Of a stretch of 64,000 bases of DNA, positions 26,901 to 35,273 are shown one piece after another. The notes beneath the pieces are model-generated. The model was given only the letters and a program-made list of their open reading frames with translations. It was not told the origin of the DNA and searched no databases. The position numbers and the translations under genes were made by a program. This DNA is from Croceicoccus pelagius (GTDB lineage Bacteria > Pseudomonadota > Alphaproteobacteria > Sphingomonadales > Sphingomonadaceae). Position 1 is the stretch's first letter, and the number at the start of each line of letters is the position of its first letter. The stretch covers positions 1 through 64,000 of the forward strand of contig NZ_LYWY01000030.1 of NCBI RefSeq assembly GCF_001661915.1, read 5' to 3'.

Positions 26901-27447
26901 CCAGTCGATGTTGGAAGACGCGATCATCGCGGCCAAGGCAGGCGAAATGGGGCTTGAGGAAGATCGCCGAGGCCTCAGCCCGCAGATCACCGTCGACGCG
27001 CCGATCATGATCCCCGAAGACTATGTCCCCGACCTTGCCGTTCGCATGGCGCTCTATCGCCGCCTGAACGAGGCCAGGGACAAGGACGAGATCGAGGCGC
27101 TGGCTGCCGAGATGATCGACCGTTTCGGCCCCCTGCCCGATCCGACCGAGAACCTCGCGAAGCTCATCGAGATCAAGCAGCAGGCTTGCGAGGCGAACAT
27201 CGCCAAGATCGACCTTGGCGCGCGCGGAGCGCTGGTCACGTTCTACAAGGATGAGTTCCCCGATCCGATGGGTCTCATCTCCTACGTCGAACGCCTGAAG
27301 GGCACGGCACGCCTGCGGCCTGACAACAAGCTGGTGATCGAGCGGAACTGGGGCGATCCGAAATCGCGCCTTAACGGCCTGTTCCAGTTGACCAAGGGCC
27401 TGTCGGGTATCGTACGCCGCGCCGCCAAAACGAAGGAACCGGCCTGA
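23911..27447 (+). CDS. mfd: transcription-repair coupling factor Mfd
   Basis: The 1178-residue protein removes RNA polymerase stalled at lesions and recruits UvrA. In order it has the UvrB-like N-terminal module (DCLPYDRASPALSVSARRL), the RNA-polymerase-interacting domain beginning LQPGDHIVHIDHGVGKYLGL, and the RecG-like motor with Walker A VCGDVGFGKTEVALRAAF and Walker B VIVDEEQRFG. TATPIPRTL and the QLRGRVGRS motif VI follow, then the TRCF C-terminal domain. The length is normal. It is the first core-genome gene right of the tRNA-Met insertion point, 130 bases from the tRNA, and is transcribed away from the island. Confidence 0.97.
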   Translation: MADLSRIIAADKPLVLSSLARGALPLVMADLARAAAHGKAPARAVFIAPDEQAMTAIADAAPFFAPDLEVIEFPAWDCLPYDRASPALSVSARRLAALQALQRKDRGPQLLVTTINALLQRVLTPFRIREATRMLEPGVEIGHESLIGLLQRQGYSRSDTAIDSGEFAVRGSIFDIVPAGLKYTNDKGEQVQAGLRLDFFGDELESMRLYDPNTQRTTGVVEQHLLLPASEALLDEESIKRFRSRYRERWGATATGDPLYQAVSDGRRLAGMEHWLPLFEEKLSTLFEHLGKDDVTVIDGSTLRAADQRLDEIVDYHRARAESARTSPGAYRPLAAEALYLSREEFDERLEGWPVHRTSIFAEPVAERTVDFGFTSARDFTPERTRGDNVYEVAAKHLEAQAKAGRRAILACYSEGARKRIVSQLGEAGKVVPATADSWQEALGLAAKKKPVAVVLPLESGFANDDLELITERDFLGDRLVRRKKRKKDADAFLAELQALQPGDHIVHIDHGVGKYLGLESIPVGKSPHDCVALEYHGGDKLYVPVENLDVLSRYGSGEETVPLDRLGGEAWQKRKSRLKERIREIAHELLATAAKRALQKAPVIEADPQSYDPFVDRFPWNETDDQERAIEDVMGDLADGKAMDRLVCGDVGFGKTEVALRAAFVAAMSGRQVVMIAPTTLLARQHYANFMERFGGFPLNIGRLSRLVPAKEAAATREGLENGTIDIVVGTHAILSKSVKFKRLGLVIVDEEQRFGVNHKEKLKALRANVHVLTLTATPIPRTLQMAMSGLRELSVIQTPPVDRLAVRTYVMEWDDMVIREALLREHHRGGQSFIVVPRIADMAQIEDWLRETVPEVKYVSAHGQMAAGEVEERMSAFYEKKYDVLLSTTIVESGLDIPSANTIIIHRADRFGLAQLYQLRGRVGRSKLRAYAYLTTGADNQLSEVAEKRLKVLGDLDTLGAGFQLASHDLDIRGAGNLLGDEQSGHIREVGFELYQSMLEDAIIAAKAGEMGLEEDRRGLSPQITVDAPIMIPEDYVPDLAVRMALYRRLNEARDKDEIEALAAEMIDRFGPLPDPTENLAKLIEIKQQACEANIAKIDLGARGALVTFYKDEFPDPMGLISYVERLKGTARLRPDNKLVIERNWGDPKSRLNGLFQLTKGLSGIVRRAAKTKEPA

Positions 27448-27523
27448 GCGTTTGCCAGAACCGTTGCAATGCATGGGTCCGGCCCATAGTCGTGGTGCCG
27501 GGCCTTTGACGGGGGAGTCGCAA

Positions 27524-28306
27524 GTGGCGAAGTACGAGAAGCTGGCGCTGGCCGCATCGCCGACCGAAAAGGCGCAGAAGGCCGCGAAAAGCCTGCGCAA
27601 CTGGTTCGACTTCGTCAGCATGGACGAAGCCGACGCGGTCGTGGTGCTGGGCGGCGATGGCTACATGCTGCAAACGCTTCACCAGATGATCGACGACGCG
27701 CGCATCCTGCCCGCCTATGGCATGAATCTGGGCACGGTCGGCTTCCTCATGAACAAGCGTGAGGCGAGCCGGTCGCCGATCCTCGACCGCGTGAACAGGG
27801 CGCGGTCCTTCGACGTGTCGCCGCTGGCCATGACCGCCGTGACCCAGTCGGGCGAAACGCACCGGATCTGCGCGATCAACGAAGTCTCCCTGCTGCGTGA
27901 AACGCGCCAGACCGCGAAGCTGGAGATCAAGGTCGGCAACAAGGTCCGCATCCCCGAACTGATGTGCGACGGCGTGCTGGTGGCGACGCCGGCAGGCTCC
28001 ACCGCTTACAATTTCAGCGCGAACGGCCCGATCCTGCCGCTGGGCTGCGGGCTGCTGGCCCTCACCCCAATTTCTGCCTTCCGTCCGAGGCGCTGGCGGG
28101 GGGCGATCCTGCCCGATCACCTGCCGATCGAGATCCGAAGCCTCGAATGGGAAAAACGCCCCGTCTCTGCCGTGGCGGACCAGCGCGAAATCCGCGATGT
28201 CGCGAGCATTCACGTCGAGGTCGCGCACGAGCGTGATCTGACCCTTCTTTTCGACCGCGGGCACAGCCTTGACGAGCGGATCGTTGGCGAACAGTTCGCG
28301 GTTTGA
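27524..28306 (+). CDS. nadK: NAD kinase
   Basis: This 260-residue ATP-NAD kinase makes NADP. The diagnostic GGDG is in VVVLGGDGYMLQTLH, and CDGVLVATPAGSTAYNFSANGPILP supplies the NAD-binding GDG/STAY-type loop. The start is taken as the GTG at 27524 preceded by GGGGGAG. An upstream in-frame start adds about 24 residues unlike the family. It is short compared with enterobacterial enzymes but usual for alphaproteobacteria. It follows mfd by 76 bases. Confidence 0.93.
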   Translation: MAKYEKLALAASPTEKAQKAAKSLRNWFDFVSMDEADAVVVLGGDGYMLQTLHQMIDDARILPAYGMNLGTVGFLMNKREASRSPILDRVNRARSFDVSPLAMTAVTQSGETHRICAINEVSLLRETRQTAKLEIKVGNKVRIPELMCDGVLVATPAGSTAYNFSANGPILPLGCGLLALTPISAFRPRRWRGAILPDHLPIEIRSLEWEKRPVSAVADQREIRDVASIHVEVAHERDLTLLFDRGHSLDERIVGEQFAV

Positions 28307-28406
28307 AAAAAGGTGAAATTTGCAGGTCGAACGGGGTTGCCAAACTCTTTTACGCCCCATATAGGCGCACCCCTGCCCAGCAAGCAGCGCCCTTTTAAAG
28401 GGCTGC

Positions 28407-28481
28407 TCCCCGATAGCTCAGCGGTAGAGTAGGTGACTGTTAATCACTTGGTCGTTGGTTCGAATCCAACTCGGGGAGCCA
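28407..28481 (+). tRNA. tRNA-Asn (GUU)
   Basis: The gene folds with acceptor stem TCCCCGA/TCGGGGA, D-arm GCTCAGCGGTAGAGT, anticodon loop CTGTTAA (GUU), T-arm GTTCGAATC and an encoded CCA. It stands alone between the NAD kinase and CsbD-like genes. Confidence 0.97.
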
Positions 28482-28672
28482 TTTTCTTCTACATTGCCGG
28501 ATCCGGCAGGGCCTAGCCCTCGCCTTGCCATGCTTTGGCCGCATTGCTGCGATCGGTAGCATTGCATGTCCGACAGACCGTTGGCGCGGACCGGATACGA
28601 CCGCCATCCCCATGCGTTGATTAAGCAAAGACCGGCGGAAGTCGCCAGTTATCAACGAATTGGAGAACCATC

Positions 28673-28843
28673 ATGGGTGAACTTACGGAAAAGGTTAAGG
28701 GCAACGTCAACGAAGCGATCGGCAACGTTAAGCAGGAGAGCGGCAACCCTGAAACGCGCGCAGAAGGCCGCGAGCAGGAAGCCAAGGGCGAAGCCCAGCA
28801 GTTCAAGGGCGAAGTCGAAGGCAAGCTCGGCAACGACATCTGA
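28673..28843 (+). CDS. CsbD-like general-stress protein
   Basis: This 56-residue, highly charged protein (MGELTEKVKGNVNEAIGNVK, then the central GREQEAKGEAQQFKGEVEGK repeat-like part) matches the CsbD family. These small proteins are induced by general stress or stationary phase and their molecular role is unclear. A GGAGAAC ribosome-binding site precedes the ATG and a strong terminator follows 20 bases after the stop. Confidence 0.88.
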   Translation: MGELTEKVKGNVNEAIGNVKQESGNPETRAEGREQEAKGEAQQFKGEVEGKLGNDI

Positions 28844-28862
28844 TCGGCTGTTGAGTCGCATT

Positions 28863-28902
28863 AAAAAGGCCCCGGAAGGTTCGTCCTTTCGGGGCCTTTT
28901 TC
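28863..28902 (+). terminator. rho-independent terminator after the CsbD-like gene
   Basis: A long GC stem (AAAAAGGCCCCG with CGGGGCCTTTTT, interrupted near the tip) ends in a T-run. The A-run on the other side means it could also serve ppx on the opposite strand. Confidence 0.85.
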
Positions 28903-28922
28903 GTGTGCGTCGGTGCCCGCGT

Positions 28923-30506
28923 CTATTTGGCGCCCGTGACCTCGCGGTAACTTTGACCCGAAACGACAGCCTCATCCCTGAATGCGGCGAAACTGGCATC
29001 GTCCATGATCCTGACCTCGTGATCGAGATCGAGGCAATCGGCAAGGTTCCTCAGGTCCTTGCGCGCCTGGCTTACGGCAAGTGCGGCATGGCTCTCGTTG
29101 AAGGCGAGGATCAGCGACTTGCCGACAATGCGCAGGCGCGTCGCCTGAAGCGATGCGCGAGATTGCAGGCCCAATCTGCGGCACAAACGGATTGCGAGCC
29201 CCCAGACCCGCGCCTCGGCAAGCTTCTCATCAGGTGCCAGTTCGGCAAGCATCGGCGGCCATTCGCACTCACCCGCATTAGCAAGCACCGTCATCGCCAT
29301 CATCGCCCGACCGGTGTCATCGATATCGAGCCAGCGCTTGTAAAGCGCCCAATCGACCGCCTGTTTCAACCTGAGATTTGGTTCGACCTGTAGAGACGCC
29401 AGCGCCAGCATCGTGGCTGCGAGGCGAAGGCGTTCGCTGGAACTGCGCGTCGGTGCAATGGCATCCATCGTCCACGCCGCGATGCGCGTTGCAAGCGTGG
29501 GCGGTGTGCCGTTTTGGCCGGCGAAAAGCGAGATACCCGCAAGCAGTGGATCGCGTCCGCGCTCCGCATCGGTCAACCGCTGGTAGAGCAGCCCTTCACG
29601 CAGACCCCATGCCGAGAACACGAGGTTGTCCGGCTTCAGTATCTTGAGTAGGCAGACGAGCAGAGCTGCCGCATAGGGCAGAATCTGCGAACGCATCGCG
29701 GAGACGCGCGGGATCACCCTCAACTCTTCCGGCGCAGCCTTTGCCGTGCGCTTTGCGAGCTTCATGGCGGTGCCGGCATCGATCTGAAGGCCGTGCGGGT
29801 CCGACAGGGGATGCCCCTGAAGACGCATCGCAAGGATCGCCATCGTCCGCCACGTTCCGCCGACAAGGTAGAGATTGCCGCCAACCGCGTCCTGCCATCC
29901 GGTCTTCTTCAGCGCCTTGCCGACGCGCGACTGGAACTTCTCGTCCCCGCTATCGCGCAGGGCCGCAAGGCGAAGAGTGCCGAGCGGAGCGGTACCGCCC
30001 TCGCCCGGTCCTTGTGGCGAGATCGAGATCAGTTCGAGACTGCCTCCGCCAAGATCGGCGACCACGCCGCTTTTGCCCGGGAAGGCGCCCAACACACCCA
30101 GGGCACTGGTGCGGGCCTCTTCCTCGCCGCTGATGACGCGGACGGTAAAACCCATCTCTTCCAGCTTGGCGATAAATTCGGGACCGTTTTCCGCCTCGCG
30201 CACGGCAGCAGTCGCGACGGTTTCGACATCGTCGATGCGCAGGTCTTTCAGGATGAGCGCAAAGCGACCCAGCCCTTCAAGTGCAAGTTCAACCGCTTCG
30301 TCGGCCATGCGACCGGTTTCGGACAGTTCACGCCCGAGCCGGGCCGTGACTTTTTCGTTGGCAAGGATCTGCGGTGCACGGGGCGATCCGCCGTAAACCA
30401 CCATACGGACGGTGTTCGAACCGATATCGATGATCGCACGCTTGCTGTCGTCGGTCGTCCACGAATTTTCAATCCGGCGACGGTAGGAGCTTTTCGATCC
30501 CCTCAC
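28923..30506 (-). CDS. ppx: exopolyphosphatase / Ppx-GppA phosphatase family
   Basis: The 527-residue protein has the actin-like phosphate-binding motifs IIDIGSNTVRMVVYGG near residue 26 and VVADLGGGSLELISIS near residue 145, plus a C-terminal HD-like helical region. It hydrolyses polyphosphate ends or pppGpp. Its GTG start overlaps the ppk stop (GTGA), giving the common ppk-ppx operon in which synthesis and breakdown of polyphosphate are paired. The first 22 residues (GSKSSYRRRIENS) are not conserved, so a slightly later start is possible. Confidence 0.93.
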   Translation of the reverse strand: MRGSKSSYRRRIENSWTTDDSKRAIIDIGSNTVRMVVYGGSPRAPQILANEKVTARLGRELSETGRMADEAVELALEGLGRFALILKDLRIDDVETVATAAVREAENGPEFIAKLEEMGFTVRVISGEEEARTSALGVLGAFPGKSGVVADLGGGSLELISISPQGPGEGGTAPLGTLRLAALRDSGDEKFQSRVGKALKKTGWQDAVGGNLYLVGGTWRTMAILAMRLQGHPLSDPHGLQIDAGTAMKLAKRTAKAAPEELRVIPRVSAMRSQILPYAAALLVCLLKILKPDNLVFSAWGLREGLLYQRLTDAERGRDPLLAGISLFAGQNGTPPTLATRIAAWTMDAIAPTRSSSERLRLAATMLALASLQVEPNLRLKQAVDWALYKRWLDIDDTGRAMMAMTVLANAGECEWPPMLAELAPDEKLAEARVWGLAIRLCRRLGLQSRASLQATRLRIVGKSLILAFNESHAALAVSQARKDLRNLADCLDLDHEVRIMDDASFAAFRDEAVVSGQSYREVTGAK

Positions 30507-32683
30507 GCAGTCGCGCCTCGGCGAAGGGCGAGACGCGGAATCTGATCCTCGGCAAGCGCCTGACCTCTGCCTGACAACGACGGATTGGTCATGAAATAAC
30601 GGTGCAGGTTGAACGACCGTTCTTGCGTATCCGCGCGGACATATTGCCCGTCAGCTTGCAGTACCCAGCTGCGTTCTGTGTCGAGAAGGTTTGCTACCAG
30701 CACTTGTCCCAGAACCTGATCATGCACCGTTCGGTTCCTGATCGGTACCATCGCCTCGACCCTGCGGTCCAGATTGCGGCTCATCGCGTCGGCCGAGGTA
30801 ATGAAAAGCCGGTTGCGCGGGCTGGGCATGCGATAGCCGTTGGCAAAGGCCCAGATGCGGCTGTGTTCGAGGAAACGGCCGATGATCGACTTGACCTCTA
30901 TCGTTTCCGAAATGCCCGGAATGCCGGGCTTGAGACAGCAGATACCTCGCACGACAAGCCGGATCGGAACACCCGCCATGCTCGCTTCATAAAGCTTGTC
31001 GATCACACCCTTGTCGGTCAGCGAATTGACCTTGGCCCAAATGCCCGAAGGCCTCCCGTTCTGCTGGTTTGCGATCTCGCGGTCGATATTCTCGTAAATC
31101 GTATCGCGCATGTGGATCGGGCTCATCGCGAGGCCCTCCATGCGGCGCGGTTCGACATAGCCGGTGACGAAATTGAAAAGGCGCGCGGCATCACGACACA
31201 AACGCGGATCTGCGGTGAAATAAGACAGGTCGGTATAGATGCGCGCGGTAACCGGGTGATAGTTGCCCGTTCCGAAATGGCAGTAGGTGCGATACCCATC
31301 ACCCTCGCGCCGCACGACCATCGAAACCTTTGCATGTGTCTTCCAGTCGACGAAGCCGTAGATGACCTGCACGCCAGCCCGTTCGAGCTGGCTTGCCCAA
31401 AGGATGTTCTGCTCTTCGTCGAAGCGCGCCTTCAATTCGACGACCGCAGTCACCGATTTACCCGCCTCTGCCGCGGCGATCAGCGCGTTGATGATCGAGG
31501 ACTGCTTGCCCGCGCGGTAAAGCGTCTGCTTGATTGCAACGACGTCGGGGTCTTTCGCTGCCTGCCGCACGAAATCGACCACCACTTCGAAACTTTCGTA
31601 AGGGTGGTGGATGACGATGTCCTTTTCGCCGATCGCGGCGAAGCAGTCCCCGTCATGCTCCATGATACGTTCGGGATAGCGCGGGCTGTACGGCTCGAAT
31701 TTCAGGTCGGGCCTGTCTTCATCGACGATGCTGGCCAGCCCTTCGACGCCGACGATACCGTCGGTCTTGATGACTATCGCGTTCTCAAGGCCCAGTTGTT
31801 CGCGCAGCAGTTGCTCGGCATCGTGATCGAAGTCCGACTCCAACTCCAGCATGATGACCTGCCCGCGGCGGCGACGCTGGATGGCGCTGCGGAAGTAGCG
31901 GACGAGATCTTCGGCCTCTTCCTCGATCTCGATATCGGAATCTCGGATGACACGGAAAGCACCGTCGCCATTCACACGGAAACCGGGGAAGATCAGGTCG
32001 GCATAACGGCAGATCAGCCGCTCGACCGGAATATACGTCGCCTCGTCACCCGGCACGCGGATGAAGCGCGATACGGCTGCGGGCACGAGGATCATCTCGA
32101 CCACGCCCTGCCCGTCCTGAAGCCGCGTCAGGTTGAACAGTAACCCCATGCCCTGATTGGCGACGAACGGAAACGGATGCGCAGGGTCAATCGCTTGCGG
32201 CGTGAGAACGGGAAGGACATGCTTTTCAAAATAGTCCTTCAGCCAGGCACGCGATGCGGCATCAAGGCGGCTTTCATCGCAGACGTGCAGGCCCGCATCC
32301 GACAGAAGCCCGCGCAATTCGCGCCAGATCGACTGCTGCCTGGTTTCCAGTTCGCGGATCGCCCGGCGGATCGAGGCGAGCTGCTGCGACGGCGTGCGTC
32401 CGTCGATGCTCATCTTCGTGATGCCACGCTGCATCTGCCCGGCAAGGCCCGCAACACGGATCATCACGAATTCGTCAAGATTGCTGCCCGAGATCGAGAG
32501 GAAGCGAAGACGTTCGAGCAGCGGATATGTTTCACGCGTCGCCTCGGCCAGAACGCGGCGGTTGAACGAAAGCCAGCTCAGTTCACGGTTCGTATAGAGC
32601 GCCTCTGCCGGCATGGAGGCCAGCGAGGCGGCGTTGTCCCGGGGAGGAGAAGTTCGGTCGTTCATCGGCCCTGTCTGCGGCAT
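30503..32683 (-). CDS. ppk: polyphosphate kinase 1
   Basis: The 726-residue RNA-degradosome-type kinase polymerises ATP gamma-phosphate into polyphosphate. It shows TNRELSWLSFNRRVLAEA at the N-terminus, LYRAGKQSSIINALIAAAEAG, the VELKARFDEEQNI active-site region and the YCHFGTGNYHPVTA segment with the autophosphorylated His. A second phospholipase-D-like half carries NRLFITSADAMSRNLDRRVE. Starts at 32683 and 32665 are both possible. A Pho-box-like repeat lies 54-71 bases upstream, suggesting induction at low phosphate. Confidence 0.96.
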   Translation of the reverse strand: MPQTGPMNDRTSPPRDNAASLASMPAEALYTNRELSWLSFNRRVLAEATRETYPLLERLRFLSISGSNLDEFVMIRVAGLAGQMQRGITKMSIDGRTPSQQLASIRRAIRELETRQQSIWRELRGLLSDAGLHVCDESRLDAASRAWLKDYFEKHVLPVLTPQAIDPAHPFPFVANQGMGLLFNLTRLQDGQGVVEMILVPAAVSRFIRVPGDEATYIPVERLICRYADLIFPGFRVNGDGAFRVIRDSDIEIEEEAEDLVRYFRSAIQRRRRGQVIMLELESDFDHDAEQLLREQLGLENAIVIKTDGIVGVEGLASIVDEDRPDLKFEPYSPRYPERIMEHDGDCFAAIGEKDIVIHHPYESFEVVVDFVRQAAKDPDVVAIKQTLYRAGKQSSIINALIAAAEAGKSVTAVVELKARFDEEQNILWASQLERAGVQVIYGFVDWKTHAKVSMVVRREGDGYRTYCHFGTGNYHPVTARIYTDLSYFTADPRLCRDAARLFNFVTGYVEPRRMEGLAMSPIHMRDTIYENIDREIANQQNGRPSGIWAKVNSLTDKGVIDKLYEASMAGVPIRLVVRGICCLKPGIPGISETIEVKSIIGRFLEHSRIWAFANGYRMPSPRNRLFITSADAMSRNLDRRVEAMVPIRNRTVHDQVLGQVLVANLLDTERSWVLQADGQYVRADTQERSFNLHRYFMTNPSLSGRGQALAEDQIPRLALRRGATA

Positions 32684-32736
32684 TGAAGCCTTCGGCTAGG
32701 AAGTCTGGGGTATCGGCGGGTCGATGACGGCGGCAG

Positions 32737-32754
32737 GTTACAAACGTGTTACGC
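32737..32754 (-). promoter_or_regulatory. Pho-box-like direct repeat upstream of ppk
   Basis: Read on the minus strand, the direction of ppk, the site is GCGTAACACGTTTGTAAC: two 7-base units (GCGTAAC and TTGTAAC) exactly 11 bases apart, as in PhoB sites (CTGTCAT/CTGTAAC units with a 4-base spacer). The units are imperfect, so it is a candidate only. Confidence 0.5.
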
Positions 32755-32901
32755 GTGATCCCAACGCCGGTCGAACCGAAACTACCCGGTCCCTTTGCCA
32801 ATCACAGGACATCATGAGCGCCAAGGCGTGATCCCGCAAGTGCGAGATGGACGCGCGGCATCATCCAAAAGGCTACGTCAGCCGGAGTCTAGAAAGAAGA
32901 A
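32755..32901. other. non-coding stretch between ppk and the TPR gene
   Basis: The gap from the ppk start to the TPR gene stop (about 340 bases) holds the Pho-box-like repeat next to ppk and the TPR terminator. Between them I see no convincing gene: the only open frames are short and lack a ribosome-binding site or family resemblance. Confidence 0.6.
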
Positions 32902-32929
32902 GGGCCGGACTGGTCGCCCAGTCCGGCCC
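32892..32929 (-). terminator. rho-independent terminator of the TPR gene
   Basis: A perfect 12-base stem (GGGCCGGACTGG, loop TCGC, CCAGTCCGGCCC) lies 95 bases beyond the TPR stop. On the minus strand it is followed by the T-rich TCTTCTTTCT. Confidence 0.8.
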
Positions 32930-33024
32930 CGGAAACGAGGAACGGTTAGTGTCCATGTAGGGCCGGTAACCGAAACCGTGGGGGTGGCTTCGGATGCCGG
33001 CCTCTATCGCTACACCCGCTTCCT

Positions 33025-33372
33025 TCAGTCGGCCTTGGCCATCCGTGTGTCCAGATACGGACGATCAAGCGACGCAAGAGCTTGCCTTGCAAGCACGCGG
33101 GAATCAACCCACTGGCCATCCGCGGTTTCGAGTTCGTAGCGTTCTGCGAAAGCGGCCTTCTCATAGGCGGCACGTGCATCGAGCACGCGGCCTTCTGCAG
33201 CATAGGCAGCACCGAGATTGATCAGGCGGGCCGCATCGTCGGTGCCTTCCAGCTTCTCGATCGCAACTTCGTGCTTGCCCTGCATCATGGCGTCATAGGC
33301 GACATCTACCGAGTCGGCGGCAGCAGGTGCGCCGGCGGCGAGGACGGTCGCGAGAATGAAAGTCGCAGCCAT
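33025..33372 (-). CDS. small exported tetratricopeptide-like protein
   Basis: The 115-residue protein has a short signal peptide (TFILATVLAAGAPAAADS) followed by one or two TPR-like helix pairs (MMQGKHEVAIEKLEGTD, INLGAAYAAEGRVLDARAAYEKA). It is probably periplasmic and could mediate protein contacts. It is divergent from the lipoprotein-TonB-receptor pair and shares with it an intergenic region full of Pho-box-like units, so co-induction under phosphate limitation is plausible. The specific function is not known. Confidence 0.75.
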   Translation of the reverse strand: MAATFILATVLAAGAPAAADSVDVAYDAMMQGKHEVAIEKLEGTDDAARLINLGAAYAAEGRVLDARAAYEKAAFAERYELETADGQWVDSRVLARQALASLDRPYLDTRMAKAD

Positions 33373-33427
33373 TTTCTACTCCCAATGTTCGTTATCTTGT
33401 CCCGAGGATGCGACGGGATACCACGTA

Positions 33428-33464
33428 CTGCAATTAAAATGTCACATTGTCATTGAACTGTAAC
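33428..33464 (+). promoter_or_regulatory. Pho-box-like array 1 in the divergent intergenic region
   Basis: Two overlapping-phase pairs of 7-base units spaced 11 bases are visible: CTGCAAT (33428) with ATGTCAC (33439), and TTGTCAT (33447) with CTGTAAC (33458). The second pair closely fits the PhoB consensus CTGTCAT-N4-CTGT(A/C)A(C/T). It lies 56-92 bases upstream of the TPR start. The unit orientation points toward the lipoprotein gene. Confidence 0.65.
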
Positions 33465-33548
33465 ATTCGCAGACCCGCAGGATTCCGCGGTTCCTGACAC
33501 GGCCCGGACACACGCCGGTCATATTCGCAGCCGCGAAAAACTTCTCGA

Positions 33549-33588
33549 CTGCAATCGAACTGTCACACCGGGGCAAACAAACTGTCAT
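33549..33588 (+). promoter_or_regulatory. Pho-box-like array 2 upstream of the lipoprotein gene
   Basis: Four positions in strict 11-base phase read CTGCAAT (33549), CTGTCAC (33560), GGGCAAA (33571, poor) and CTGTCAT (33582). The array lies 77-116 bases upstream of the lipoprotein GTG and is oriented with it, as expected for PhoB activation from a site replacing the -35 element. Confidence 0.7.
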
Positions 33589-33664
33589 TTGCGACGCCTA
33601 GGCGAGGCCCTGCGAAACGCATTCGCGCAAACTCGATTCTCGGTACTTGAGGGGACCGCTCGCC

Positions 33665-35257
33665 GTGACAAAACTTCACCGCAATCTCGTTATTGGCTGC
33701 AGCATGCTGGCACTTGCCGGCTGCGGTGGCGACGAAATCGTTTCGCCCGGCACGGGCGGCGACATCATCATCAACAACCCGACTCCGACGCCGACCAGCA
33801 CGCCGACGCCGACCCCGACTTCGGGCACGGTAACTCCGGCTGGCGGTTGCCCGACGATCAGCGCCTCGGGCGGCCTGACCGACGACGGCACGATCACCGG
33901 TGACACTGGCACGTACCGCGTCTGCGTCCTGCCCGCGACGATCGATGCGGACACCAACCTGCCCTTTATCAAGGGCCTGCTTTACGCGATGGACGGCCGC
34001 GTCGATGTCGGCACCGACGGCGGCGCAGTCGCTTCGTCGGCAGACACCGACGTCACGCTCAGCATCGAACCGGGCGTCGTCCTGTTCGCCGGTAACGCCA
34101 CCACGCCGAACGGCGAAAGCTACCTCGTCGTCAACCGCGGCAACCAGATCAACGCCGTCGGCACCGCCGACATGCCGATCATCTTCACCAGCCGTGACAA
34201 CGTACTCGGCATCGCGACCGAAGCTTCGATCGGTCAGTGGGGCGGTGTCGTCCTTCTCGGTCGTGCGCCGGTTTCGGACTGCCGCAGCGGCGTGTTCAAC
34301 GACGGTTCTGCCGCATTCGACCAGGCCTCGTGCGAACAGGAACTAGAAGGCGCGGCGCTCACCACGCTGTTCGGCGGCGACGATGCCGACGACAGCTCGG
34401 GCACGATGCAGTATTTCCAGATCCGTTATTCGGGCTTCACGCTTACCGGCGGTAGCGAGCTTCAGTCGCTGACCACCGGCGGCATCGGCGGTGGCACGAC
34501 CATCGACCACTGGCAGAGCTTCAACAGCTCGGACGACGGCATGGAATTCTTCGGCGGTACCGTGAACATGAAGTACGTCGTGGCCGTCGGCGCAGACGAC
34601 GACTCGATCGACGTCGACACCGGCGCCCAGGCCGACATGCAGTACGTGCTGGTCGCCCAGCGCACTGCCGGCGGTGACCACATCATCGAACTCGACTCGC
34701 CTGATGGTGACTACGACTTCGACGCCCTGCCCCGCACGAACCTGCGCATCTCGAACGCAACGTTTATCGAACGTAGCACGGCCAACTCGCGCGCCTTGCG
34801 CCTGCGCGGCGGCGCGGACTTCAGCCTCGTCAACTCGGTTATCGACACCGACACCGAGGCCTGCCTGCGCATCGACGAAGATCCGACCATCAATGCCGCC
34901 GTTGGCGATGGTGCGCCATTCTTCGCCGCCGTAGTCGCCGACTGCGACCAGAACGATGCCTTCCAGGGCGGCTCGGGCGTGACGGCTCAGCAGGTCGCAG
35001 ACCTGTTCAACAACAGCTCGCAGACCGACAGCAACTTCACGATCGAACTCGTGAGCGGCTTCATCAACTCGGATGCGATCAACGCGACGGGCTTCTACTA
35101 CAACCCGACCCAGCTTTCGTCATTCTTCGACGATGCCGGTTACATCGGCGCCGTCAAGGACGCGTCGGACGACTGGTACGCCGGCTGGACCTGCGACTCG
35201 GCAGTCCTGACCTTCGGCGACAACACCGGGGCCTGCACCACGCTGCCGGTCTACTAA
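33665..35257 (+). CDS. outer-membrane beta-helix lipoprotein, partner of the downstream TonB-dependent receptor
   Basis: The protein has 530 residues from a GTG preceded by GAGGGGA. The N-terminus is a lipoprotein signal with lipobox LALAGC. A threonine-proline linker follows (PTPTPTSTPTPTPTSG), then a long domain rich in Gly, Asp and short strands (GVVLLGRAPVS, DDGMEFFGGTVNMKYVV, DDSIDVDTGAQADMQYVLV) that looks like a parallel beta-helix. It precedes a TonB-dependent receptor by about 120 bases and follows Pho-box arrays. It is therefore probably a phosphate-starvation-induced surface or periplasm-facing lipoprotein that captures a phosphorus-containing ligand for the receptor. No enzymatic motif is recognised. 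Confidence 0.75.
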   Translation: MTKLHRNLVIGCSMLALAGCGGDEIVSPGTGGDIIINNPTPTPTSTPTPTPTSGTVTPAGGCPTISASGGLTDDGTITGDTGTYRVCVLPATIDADTNLPFIKGLLYAMDGRVDVGTDGGAVASSADTDVTLSIEPGVVLFAGNATTPNGESYLVVNRGNQINAVGTADMPIIFTSRDNVLGIATEASIGQWGGVVLLGRAPVSDCRSGVFNDGSAAFDQASCEQELEGAALTTLFGGDDADDSSGTMQYFQIRYSGFTLTGGSELQSLTTGGIGGGTTIDHWQSFNSSDDGMEFFGGTVNMKYVVAVGADDDSIDVDTGAQADMQYVLVAQRTAGGDHIIELDSPDGDYDFDALPRTNLRISNATFIERSTANSRALRLRGGADFSLVNSVIDTDTEACLRIDEDPTINAAVGDGAPFFAAVVADCDQNDAFQGGSGVTAQQVADLFNNSSQTDSNFTIELVSGFINSDAINATGFYYNPTQLSSFFDDAGYIGAVKDASDDWYAGWTCDSAVLTFGDNTGACTTLPVY

Positions 35258-35273
35258 GACCCATGGGATCCTC

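Noticed and set aside
28383-28407. Palindrome AGCAGCGCCCTTTTAAAGGG just before tRNA-Asn as a terminator
   Set aside because: It has no T-run, contains an unpaired G and overlaps the first base of the tRNA; more likely a leader structure or chance.
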